Source: Bifidobacteriaceae bacterium
Lineage (GTDB): Bacteria; Actinomycetota; Actinomycetes; Actinomycetales; WQXJ01
Direction of reading: 5' to 3'
Assembly (NCBI GenBank): GCA_031256885.1
Contig: JAIRPS010000192.1
Coordinates: 1 to 7,099 of the forward strand
DNA length: 7,099 bases
Shown piece after piece: positions 1 to 5,628 of the stretch. A program made the translations under genes and the position numbers. Within the stretch, counting starts at the first letter, position 1. The number at the start of each line of letters is the position of its first letter. Below the pieces are notes generated by a model, which saw nothing but the letters and a program-made list of their open reading frames with translations, did no database searches and was not told the DNA's origin.

Positions 1-62
1 GGATTCGAACCTTCGACTTCTCGCTCCGGAGGCGAGCGCTCTATCCCCTGAGCTACGAGGGC
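1..62 (-). tRNA. tRNA-Arg (anticodon CCG), 3' end cut by window edge
   Basis: Read on the minus strand the sequence starts GCCCTCG (5' acceptor strand), then TA, a D-arm GCTC/GAGC enclosing AGGGGATA, an anticodon stem CTCGC/GCGAG with the 7-base loop CTCCGGA, a 5-base variable loop, and a T-arm with loop TTCGAAT. The loop places CCG at positions 34-36, so it reads the arginine codon CGG. The closing part of the T-stem, the 3' acceptor strand and the discriminator lie beyond the left edge. A possible -10 box TAGCAT (minus strand, 80-85) sits about 18 bases before the mature 5' end; no convincing -35 was seen. The gene is divergent from the HAD phosphatase. Confidence 0.95.
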
Positions 63-119
63 TTGCACTTTGCACTGGCATGCTACCAGGTGCAACTCGC
101 TACTGCCGCTTTGGCGCGG

Positions 120-132
120 CTTGCGCCGCAAG
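120..132. repeat. 13-bp palindrome CTTGCG-C-CGCAAG
   Basis: Six-base arms CTTGCG (120-125) and CGCAAG (127-132) are perfectly complementary around one central base. A second alternative pairing, GGCGC (113-117) with GCGCC (123-127), overlaps it. The palindrome overlaps the first copy of the neighbouring 23-bp tandem repeat and may be part of the same transposon-end structure. There is no T tract, so a terminator is not supported. Confidence 0.5.
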
Positions 133-170
133 AAAGTGGCAATGATCGCCGCAAGAAAGTGGCAATGATC
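125..170. repeat. two perfect 23-bp tandem copies
   Basis: Copies at 125-147 and 148-170 are identical: each begins GCCGCAAGAAAGTGG and ends CAATGATC. They lie between the tRNA gene and the HAD phosphatase gene and are not in a plausible coding region. On the minus strand each unit reads GATCATTGCCACTTTC followed by TTGCGGC. Confidence 0.95.
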
Positions 171-181
171 GGGTTTTGACA
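125..181 (-). mobile_element. possible solo IS21-family terminal end (remnant)
   Basis: On the minus strand the block begins TGTCAAAACCC (from position 181) and is followed by two direct copies of a GATCA...CCACTTT unit. IS21-family elements are known for ends that start 5'-TG and contain several short direct repeats bound by the transposase; the resemblance here is one of architecture, judged by eye. No istA or istB coding sequence is present, so if correct this is an orphan end whose body once extended toward the tRNA. The outer boundary would be near 181, 43 bases before the HAD start codon. A regulatory tandem repeat is the main alternative. Confidence 0.35.
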
Positions 182-223
182 GATTTTGGTTGCCTGGTTG
201 TTGATCTTCCGGCGGGTTGGGTG

Positions 224-1072
224 ATGCCCAAGTCACTTAGTCAGGTACACTCGCCTGCCGTGGTAGCAGTACAGGCAGTGCTTTTTGATCTTGACGGCGT
301 GTTGACCCCAACAGCACTGATTCATCGCCAGGCTTGGCGTGTCACTTTTGAGGAGTATTTTGCCGGTCGCGGCATCCGTCCAATGTACTCCGAATGGGAT
401 TACTTGCGGCATCTCAACGGTAAGCCGCGCTACCAGGCGGTGCGTGATTTGCTGGCTTCCAGAGGTATCTGTTTACCGGAAACTGGGGAGGGTAATTCGG
501 TGGCTGACCTGGCTGAACGCAAGAATGACGTGTTCAATCAGGCGCTTGATAATGGTGGTATCGCACCGTACCCTGATGCGGTTAGTTTGGTGCAAGCCTT
601 GGCGGCTGCGCAGTTGCCGATGGCGGTGGTTTCGTCTTCTCGGAACGCTCAGCGGGTTTTGGCGGCATCGGGCTTGTTGAACTGTTTTACGGTGGTGGTT
701 GATGGCGTGACTTGCGCTGAGCGTGGTTTGCCGGGTAAGCCGCATCCGGCTGCCTTTTTGCTGGCGGCTGAACAGTTGGGTTGTGCACCGGAAAAAACTG
801 CTGTGGTGGAGGATGCTTTGGCGGGTGTCAAGGCGGCTTGTGCTGGGGGTTTTCAACCGGTTTTGGCGGTTGATCGGGCGAAAACTGGGGCTGAATTGTT
901 GGAATCGAGCCGTGGCGTGGCACCGACTGATCTGCCAATCAATAATGCCGATTCGTTTTTGCAGCATGGCGCTACTGCCGTGTTGTCTGATCTCAGTAAG
1001 GCTGTGCCTTATTTGCTGGCAAGTAGTCAATCGTCGGTTATTTGGTTGGAAGCCCCCGCTTTGGCGGATTAG
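224..1072 (+). CDS. HAD-superfamily phosphatase, beta-phosphoglucomutase-like (subfamily IA)
   Basis: Predicted cytoplasmic phosphatase or phosphomutase of 282 residues. Motif I is FDLDGVLTPT, with D22 as nucleophile and D24 as acid/base; motif II is the serine-rich VVSSSRN; motif III is the lysine in GKPHPAAF; motif IV is VVEDALAGV with the metal-binding ED pair. The cap domain includes DYLRHLNGKPRYQAV, whose shape matches the actinobacterial beta-PGM-like hydrolases that act on sugar phosphates, often in maltose or trehalose metabolism. Here no sugar phosphorylase gene is adjacent, so the substrate is open. The C-terminus carries about 25 extra residues between the motif IV region and the final ATAVLSDLSKAV compared with my expectation for the family. 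ATG at 224 is chosen because the TTG at 176 falls inside repeat or IS-like sequence and has no ribosome-binding site; GTG at 221 or 257 are alternatives. It converges on the kinase gene with a 61-bp gap. Confidence 0.88.
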   Translation: MPKSLSQVHSPAVVAVQAVLFDLDGVLTPTALIHRQAWRVTFEEYFAGRGIRPMYSEWDYLRHLNGKPRYQAVRDLLASRGICLPETGEGNSVADLAERKNDVFNQALDNGGIAPYPDAVSLVQALAAAQLPMAVVSSSRNAQRVLAASGLLNCFTVVVDGVTCAERGLPGKPHPAAFLLAAEQLGCAPEKTAVVEDALAGVKAACAGGFQPVLAVDRAKTGAELLESSRGVAPTDLPINNADSFLQHGATAVLSDLSKAVPYLLASSQSSVIWLEAPALAD

Positions 1073-1130
1073 GTTGGCCGCTGCGTCGCCTGGCGGGCGG
1101 CACCGAGGCGTTGGGGTTGGCTGCGTCGCC
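1073..1130. repeat. imperfect short direct repeat in the convergent gap
   Basis: The gap between the HAD gene and the histidine kinase gene carries GTTGGCCGCTGCGTCGCC (1073-1090) and GTTGGCTGCGTCGCC (1116-1130). They differ only by a 3-base insertion (CGC) in the first. A weak hairpin CGCCT (1087-1091) with AGGCG (1106-1110) is possible but has no T tract on either side, so a bidirectional terminator is not demonstrated. Confidence 0.6.
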
Positions 1131-1133
1131 GGT

Positions 1134-2195
1134 TTAGCGGGCTGTTTTGGCGGCTTGCTGGGGGCCGCGTGTCGGTAAGGTGATGCGCATGGTGCAGCCG
1201 GGGCCGGGATGGTCGGCTACGGTAATTTGGCCGTTGTGAAGTTCTACTGCCCAGCGGGCAATTGCTAAACCAAGGCCGGTGCTGGCGCTGGAGCGTGGCG
1301 CATCAGTTGAGGGGGCCACTCCGCGTTGGAAGCGTTCAAAGACTTGTTCACGAAACTGCGGCGGAATGCCGGGACCTTGGTCGGCCACTTCAATCATGGT
1401 GCGTTTGTTGCGGGTGTAACCGCTGATGGTGATGGTGCCAGCTTGTGGTGAATGGGCAATAGCGTTGGCAAGTAGGTTGGTGATGGCTTGTTCAAGCCGG
1501 GCCGGATCAGCGACGATTGTCAGGTTGGCTGGGTTGACTTCACAAACCAGTTTGAGTGCTTTGCCAGATGTTGATGAAACAAAAGCAACAGTTTCCAAAC
1601 AGTTAGCAAAGAACTCATCAAGGTTGATCTTGGTTAGGTTCAAGCTGACTGCGCCAGCTTCGAGACGTGACAAATCCAACATTTCAGTCACCAGGTGACC
1701 CAAACGTTGTGTCTGTGCCAAAGCTAAACGCCAGGTTTCCTCCGAAGGTTCAGTAACGCCATCGGCCATGTTTTCTAGTTCAGCTTGCAATGCCGCAACT
1801 GGTGTACGCAACTCGTGTGAAACGTTAGCAATCATGTCGCGCCGCCGCCGGTCAGCGGCCGCCAAATCCTCAGCCATAATGTTGAAAGCCTCCGCCAGCT
1901 CGCCCACCTCGTCACGCGAAGTTGCGCGCACTCGGCGCGAATAATCGCCTTTGGCCATCGCTTTGGCGCAGGCCGTCATTTCCCGCAGCGGCGCAGTCAT
2001 GCCATGAGCTAAAACCTGGGTGACCACCAAAGCACCCAACACCGCCAACGGCAAGGTTTTGGACGGTCCAAGCAGGTTATGAAAACCAATCCAAGCAATC
2101 ACCACCGCTGCCGTCACCGCGCCAGCCACCAAAACGCCCAGCTTGATTTTGATGGAACCAAAAATGTCTAAAGGGCGCAAATCAGGCGTCGGCAT
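1134..2195 (-). CDS. two-component sensor histidine kinase, HAMP-containing, minimal extracellular loop
   Basis: Membrane sensor kinase of 353 residues, predicted partner of the regulator encoded just upstream. Two membrane segments (about 19-38 and 48-66) are joined by only about ten residues (HNLLGPSKTL), so it probably senses within the membrane or through a partner protein. A HAMP linker follows (about 65-120), then the HisKA dimerisation domain with ANVSHELRTP (phospho-accepting H127). The ATPase domain has the N box NLLANAIAHS (N240, N244), G1 box DQGPGIPP (D272), F box VFERF and G2 box TGLGLAIA, so all catalytic motifs are present. The start ATG lies inside a 37-bp exact repeat and has no evident Shine-Dalgarno sequence; it follows the stop codon of a 19-codon mini-ORF by 4 bases, suggesting translational coupling. 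The signal is unknown; the general class is often tied to envelope stress. Confidence 0.93.
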   Translation of the reverse strand: MPTPDLRPLDIFGSIKIKLGVLVAGAVTAAVVIAWIGFHNLLGPSKTLPLAVLGALVVTQVLAHGMTAPLREMTACAKAMAKGDYSRRVRATSRDEVGELAEAFNIMAEDLAAADRRRRDMIANVSHELRTPVAALQAELENMADGVTEPSEETWRLALAQTQRLGHLVTEMLDLSRLEAGAVSLNLTKINLDEFFANCLETVAFVSSTSGKALKLVCEVNPANLTIVADPARLEQAITNLLANAIAHSPQAGTITISGYTRNKRTMIEVADQGPGIPPQFREQVFERFQRGVAPSTDAPRSSASTGLGLAIARWAVELHNGQITVADHPGPGCTMRITLPTRGPQQAAKTAR

Positions 2196-2284
2196 GGCTT
2201 TAGTTTACGGATTGAGCTGGGGTAAGCGGTGTCAACGCGGTAGCGGTAGGCGTCGGCATGGCTTTAGTTTACGGATTGAGCTGG
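2184..2284. repeat. 37-bp exact direct repeat spanning the regulator-kinase junction
   Basis: Copies at 2184-2220 and 2248-2284 are identical over 37 bp and separated by 27 unrelated bases (2221-2247). In the sense of the operon each copy holds the last six codons of the response regulator (PAQSVN), its TAA stop, the four bases AGCC, and the first four kinase codons (MPTP). The right-hand copy supplies the real regulator end and the left-hand copy the real kinase start. Bases outside the two copies do not match. Confidence 0.97.
2200..2259 (-). CDS. 19-codon mini-ORF created by junction duplication (translation uncertain)
   Basis: Between the regulator stop and the kinase start there is an open frame encoding MPTPTATALTPLTPAQSVN. 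Its first four codons copy the kinase start, its last six copy the regulator end, and the nine between come from the unique 27-base spacer. It is separated by exactly four bases (AGCC) from the regulator stop on one side and from the kinase start on the other, so ribosomes could pass regulator, mini-ORF and kinase in turn. The peptide is Thr/Pro/Ala-rich with no recognisable domain. It may be a by-product of the duplication with an effect only on kinase translation. Confidence 0.35.
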   Translation of the reverse strand: MPTPTATALTPLTPAQSVN

Positions 2285-3031
2285 CCGCATATCATCTTCG
2301 TCCGGGCCGTCGGCGACCGGTTCAAAAGCGTAGCCAATACCGTGGACCGTGCGGATCAAATCAGCACCGAGTTTGCGGCGCACCGCCTTGACATGAGAGT
2401 CAACTGTCCGGGTCACCGAAGAGTCAGTCCAATCCCACACCTGTTCAAGCAGTGTTTCACGGCTCAGCACCTGGCGTGGCTTGCTGGCAAAATAGACCAG
2501 TAAATCAAACTCGGTGGGGGTCAGATGAATCGCTTGACCAAGCCGGCGGACGCGGCGCTGCTTCCGGTCAATCTCCACATCACCGAGCACCATCAAGCTG
2601 GCCGAGTCAGTGAAACGTTTACTCAAAACTTTGGCGCGTTCCACCCGGCGGAGTAAAGCTTTGATGCGGGCCACCAACTCGCGCATTGAAAACGGCTTAG
2701 TCATGTAATCATCCGCGCCCACCCCCAAACCAATCAGCTTGTCAATCTCATCATCGCGGGCGGTGAGCATCAGTACTGGCACTGGCCGTGCGGCTTGAAT
2801 CCGTCGGCATACTTCCAAACCGTCAAGACCTGGCAACATCACATCAAGCACCACCAGGTCAGGTTGCGCAGTCGCTGCCCTGTCCAGCGCATCCAAGCCG
2901 TTGAAAACCACCTCCGACTTGGCACCTTCCGCTGTTAAACGTCGGGCGATGGCGGTAGCAATGGTTGGTTCATCTTCAACCACCAGGATGCGAACCCCGC
3001 CGAGGCTACCGGTAGCGCGTTGCACTGTCAT
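2264..3031 (-). CDS. OmpR/PhoB-family response regulator
   Basis: DNA-binding transcription regulator of 255 residues, first gene of the operon with the kinase downstream. The receiver domain (about 13-128) shows acidic E19/D20, phospho-accepting D63 in VVLDVMLPG, T90 in LMLTARD and K112 in YMTKPF. The C-terminal winged helix (about 146-243) has the family pattern LTPTEFDLLVYFASKP, a recognition helix near TRTVDSHVKAVRRKLG, and the wing RTVHGIGYAF. All phosphorylation residues are intact. ATG at 3031 is chosen although the frame stays open to 3166, because the receiver fold begins shortly after it, the upstream residues do not look like protein of this family, and AGG lies nine bases before it. 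It is divergent from the CNNM-type gene across 168 bp, which makes that operon a possible target. Confidence 0.94.
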   Translation of the reverse strand: MTVQRATGSLGGVRILVVEDEPTIATAIARRLTAEGAKSEVVFNGLDALDRAATAQPDLVVLDVMLPGLDGLEVCRRIQAARPVPVLMLTARDDEIDKLIGLGVGADDYMTKPFSMRELVARIKALLRRVERAKVLSKRFTDSASLMVLGDVEIDRKQRRVRRLGQAIHLTPTEFDLLVYFASKPRQVLSRETLLEQVWDWTDSSVTRTVDSHVKAVRRKLGADLIRTVHGIGYAFEPVADGPDEDDMRPAQSVN

Positions 3032-3113
3032 GTGATACAGCCTGGCACATTTTTGCCGTGGCTGTTGTCTAAACGAGTCGTAAAAGTCGCCTGTTCGGGA
3101 TTTTTGTTGAAAC

Positions 3114-3126
3114 TGGCGCGGCGCCA
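3114..3126. repeat. 13-bp palindrome TGGCG-CGC... in the divergent intergenic region
   Basis: TGGCG (3114-3118) and CGCCA (3122-3126) flank three bases inside the 168-bp region between the response regulator and the first CNNM gene. It could be an operator for either gene, but OmpR-type regulators usually bind direct rather than inverted repeats, so it need not be a site for the adjacent regulator. A TAATCT hexamer at 3184-3189 could be the -10 box of the plus-strand operon, placing transcription start almost at its ATG. Confidence 0.3.
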
Positions 3127-3199
3127 AAGACGCTGCGGCTGAAAAGGCGGGTGGTGTTGCAGGCACAATGCGGCAAGGACCGGTAATCTTAGCGAGACA

Positions 3200-4537
3200 A
3201 TGACAGTGGATCTTCTTTTAGTACTGCTGGGCTTACCCCTGACAGTTGGCACAGCCCTGTTTGTGGCAACTGAGTTTGCTCTGGTGGCGCTCGACCCGGC
3301 ACAAGTGGCTGCTGGCACGCATTTGCCGCAGCGTACCGAGCAGCGCCTGGCTAAAGCGTTGCATTCGCTCACCACCCAACTTTTTGGCACGCAGGTGGGC
3401 ATTACGCTGACCACCGTTCTACTTGGTTTTACCGCTCAAGGTGCTTTGGCCAGGTTGTGTAGTCGCTGGTTGACGCAGTTTTCCTGGCTTAGCGCGCCAG
3501 CTCGCGGCACCTTGGCTGGTTTGTTGGCGTTGCTGGTTGTGGTGGGTTTGTCAATGGTGGCTGGTGAGTTGGCTGCCAAAAATTTAGCGCTCACTAAACC
3601 GCTAGCTACCGCGCGGCTGGTGGTTCCGGCAGTCTTGACTTTCACCAAAGTGGCGGGTCCTTTTGTGGCGGTGTTACGCATTTCCGCTGGCTTGGTGTTA
3701 CGCCTGTTTAAACGGAGTATGGCTGAAGAACTTTCCGGCGCACGCAACGCCGCTGAACTGTCTGCTTTGGTCCGTCACAGCGCTGCTCAAGGCACTTTGG
3801 ACCGCGCTTTAGCGCAACGCCTGGCCGGTTCCTTGTCGCTGAGTGAACTGCGGGCAATTGATGCGATGACTGATCGCACCGCCGTGGTGGTGCTTGACCG
3901 TTCAGTCAGTGCCGCTGAAGTGGTGGCGAAGGCCCGCCAAACCGGGCATTCAACTTTCCCTGTGGTGGATGGTTCAAAAGATGAAGTGGTTGGTTTGGTG
4001 CGTTTGCGCCGCGCGGTTGCGGTGCCGTTTGAACGTCGCCGCGAAGTGCCAGTGACGGCTTTACTGGATGAGCCTTTACGGGTGCCGGAAACCGCATGGC
4101 TAGGGCCAGTACTGGTGGAGTTGCGCCGCTCTGGCGCGCCACTGGCTTTGGTGGTTGATGAGTACGGCGGCACTTCTGGGGTGCTGACATTGGAAGATGT
4201 GGTTGAAGAAATCATTGGTGAAGTTGCTGATGAGCATGACGCAGCCGCAGTTGGTGGGGTTAAACCAAATGGGCAAGGGGCTTGGACAGTGCCTGGCCGA
4301 TGGCGTCCCGATGAACTCCTTGAAGCTTGCGCTATTCGCCTCCCCGAAGCTTCCGCCTACGAAACTTTGGGCGGTTTAGTGATGGCCAGATTAGAGCGTG
4401 TGCCGCAAGTTGGCGATGAAGTTGTGGTTGATTCGGTTGGTTTACGAGTTGTTGCAATGGCGGGACGGCGGGTCGACAAACTGTTGGTTTGGCCGCGCGA
4501 TGACCTTGTCGGGGCTAACGAGGTGGATAAACCATGA
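3200..4537 (+). CDS. CNNM/CorC-type membrane protein (DUF21, CBS pair, CorC_HlyC domain)
   Basis: Predicted inner-membrane protein of 445 residues in the family annotated as hemolysin-like or Mg2+/Co2+ efflux proteins. Domain order is complete: DUF21/CNNM membrane domain (about 1-185), two CBS domains (about 220-340, the second ending DEYGGTSGVLTLEDVVEEI from D320), and a C-terminal CorC_HlyC domain (about 350-435). Several residues of the membrane domain differ from the usual pattern. The GE-x-x-PK motif reads GELAAK (122-127), with Ala for the conserved Pro. The position normally Ser after the helix-1 Glu is A30 in TEFALVAL, and the QxGIT helix has TT where the partner gene has CS. It may therefore be a regulatory subunit rather than a transporter on its own. 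No good Shine-Dalgarno precedes the ATG; a leaderless or near-leaderless mRNA is possible. Its stop overlaps the next start. Confidence 0.9.
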   Translation: MTVDLLLVLLGLPLTVGTALFVATEFALVALDPAQVAAGTHLPQRTEQRLAKALHSLTTQLFGTQVGITLTTVLLGFTAQGALARLCSRWLTQFSWLSAPARGTLAGLLALLVVVGLSMVAGELAAKNLALTKPLATARLVVPAVLTFTKVAGPFVAVLRISAGLVLRLFKRSMAEELSGARNAAELSALVRHSAAQGTLDRALAQRLAGSLSLSELRAIDAMTDRTAVVVLDRSVSAAEVVAKARQTGHSTFPVVDGSKDEVVGLVRLRRAVAVPFERRREVPVTALLDEPLRVPETAWLGPVLVELRRSGAPLALVVDEYGGTSGVLTLEDVVEEIIGEVADEHDAAAVGGVKPNGQGAWTVPGRWRPDELLEACAIRLPEASAYETLGGLVMARLERVPQVGDEVVVDSVGLRVVAMAGRRVDKLLVWPRDDLVGANEVDKP

Positions 4538-5544
4538 GTCCTGCTTGGGCTTTAGCTTTGGCGGTTGCTTTGCTAGCGGCCAATGCCTATTTTGTGGGCG
4601 CTGAGTTTGCGGTGATTTCAGTGCGCCGCTCAACTATGCAGCCGTTGGCTGACAGCGGTTCTCGGCGAGCCCAAGTGGTGCTTGATGCTCAGGAACGGCT
4701 TTCTGATTTGTTGACTTGTGCGCAGCTTGGTATCACGGTTTGCTCAACCTCATTGGGGGCTTTGGCTGAACCAGCGATTGCTCGGCTGATTGATTCACCG
4801 CTTGAAACCTTTGGTTTGGGTCAGGCCGGCAGTCATGCTTTGGCTGGGGTGATCGCCCTAGTTTTAGTGGTCTATTTGCATGTCGTGATTGGTGAGATGG
4901 TGCCCAAAAACTTGGCGATTGCCGGGCCGGAACGCGCCGCCTTACTGCTCACCCCAACTTTGCTGCGGTTAACCCGGTTAGCAGGTCCGTTGATCAAAGT
5001 TTTGACAGTGGTGGCTAACTGGTTGGTCAGGTTGGTTGGTGTTGATCCTTGCCCCGAGGTGCAGGACACTTTCACGGCTGCCGAGGTTGCTTCAATCGTT
5101 GAACGTTCACAAGCTGAAGGCACTTTGGATGACCGCAGCTGCGTGTTGACTGGCGTTCTCGAATTTGCTGGTTTGACAGTTGGCCAAGCTGCCTTGGCGC
5201 GTGACCAATTGGTGTGCGTGCCGCAGGGCGTGAGTGCCGCTGAGTTTGAGCGGACGGTTGCGCAATCCGGTTTTTCACGCTACCCGGTGGTTGGCGCAGC
5301 CGCTGAACTGGTTGGCTACTTGCATGTCATGGATGTGTTGGGTGTGGCTGATGATCAACGCAACCGTCCCTTACCAAATGTTTTGATTCGGCCTTTACCG
5401 GTGGTTGGTGCCTCTGATTCGATTGACCATGCCCTGTCGGTGATGCGTTCCACCCGTTCGCACCTCTTGCGGGTTGACCAAGACAGTGCACTGTTTTTAG
5501 AAGACATCATTGAAACACTGGTCGGCGAGGTGCATGGCAGTTAG
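4534..5544 (+). CDS. CNNM/CorC-type membrane protein, short form lacking the CorC_HlyC domain
   Basis: Predicted inner-membrane protein of 336 residues, second gene of the pair, starting in a 4-base ATGA overlap with the upstream gene, which implies coupled translation and near-equal amounts. The DUF21 membrane domain (about 1-180) keeps the canonical features: AEFAVISVRR (E24, S29), CAQLGITVCSTSLG (S71) and GEMVPKNLA (120-128). Two CBS domains follow. The second is degenerate: where the partner has DEYGGTSGVLTLED, this protein has DQDSALFLED, so about five residues of the loop are gone. Translation ends right after the second CBS domain (LVGEVHGS) with no CorC_HlyC domain. Paired long and short genes of this type occur in other actinobacteria, and a heteromer with the upstream product is the simplest reading. 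Divalent cation (probably Mg2+) export is inferred from the family only. Confidence 0.88.
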   Translation: MSPAWALALAVALLAANAYFVGAEFAVISVRRSTMQPLADSGSRRAQVVLDAQERLSDLLTCAQLGITVCSTSLGALAEPAIARLIDSPLETFGLGQAGSHALAGVIALVLVVYLHVVIGEMVPKNLAIAGPERAALLLTPTLLRLTRLAGPLIKVLTVVANWLVRLVGVDPCPEVQDTFTAAEVASIVERSQAEGTLDDRSCVLTGVLEFAGLTVGQAALARDQLVCVPQGVSAAEFERTVAQSGFSRYPVVGAAAELVGYLHVMDVLGVADDQRNRPLPNVLIRPLPVVGASDSIDHALSVMRSTRSHLLRVDQDSALFLEDIIETLVGEVHGS

Positions 5545-5573
5545 GCGTTGTTGCCAAACCATGCGAACCCGCT

Positions 5574-5613
5574 ACTTTGATACAGATTGATAGACTTTGA
5601 TACAGATTGATAG
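5574..5613. repeat. two perfect 20-bp tandem copies upstream of the ATPase gene
   Basis: Copies at 5574-5593 and 5594-5613 are identical (ACTTTGATACAGATTGATAG). Each contains TTGATA twice, so the hexamer occurs four times at 5578, 5587, 5598 and 5607, with spacings 9, 11 and 9. The array is AT-rich against its surroundings and fills the end of the 84-bp gap between the CNNM operon and the ATPase start. It could be an operator, promoter or translation-tuning element. Confidence 0.95.
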
Positions 5614-5616
5614 GAG
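5612..5616 (+). promoter_or_regulatory. Shine-Dalgarno AGGAG of the ATPase gene
   Basis: AGGAG ends 12 bases before the ATG at 5629 and directly touches the ATG at 5617. The zero spacing makes 5617 an unlikely start and favours 5629, although 12 bases is somewhat long. The first AG belongs to the end of the second 20-bp repeat copy, so the repeat boundary builds the site; the first copy is followed by AC and forms no such site. Confidence 0.6.
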
Positions 5617-5628
5617 ATGGCAGTTGCC

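Noticed and set aside
176..223. N-terminal extension of the HAD phosphatase from the TTG at 176
   Set aside because: The TTG overlaps the presumed transposon-end sequence, lacks a ribosome-binding site, and the added residues do not belong to the HAD fold, which starts a few residues after the ATG at 224.
473..1030. Long minus-strand open frame opposite the HAD gene
   Set aside because: It is the shadow of a gene with clear HAD motifs; its product is rich in Arg, Gln, Ser and His without any domain pattern.
3032..3166. N-terminal extension of the response regulator from 3166
   Set aside because: The extra 45 residues look like translated non-coding DNA, while the ATG at 3031 has AGG nine bases upstream and leads directly into the receiver domain.
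3787..4215. Minus-strand open frames opposite the first CNNM gene
   Set aside because: The products are Ser/Thr/Arg-rich low-complexity translations opposite a gene with recognisable CBS domains.
5532..5564. Terminator hairpin after the second CNNM gene (GCATGG with CCATGC)
   Set aside because: Six pairs around a 21-base loop that overlaps the stop codon, with no T tract, are too weak to call.
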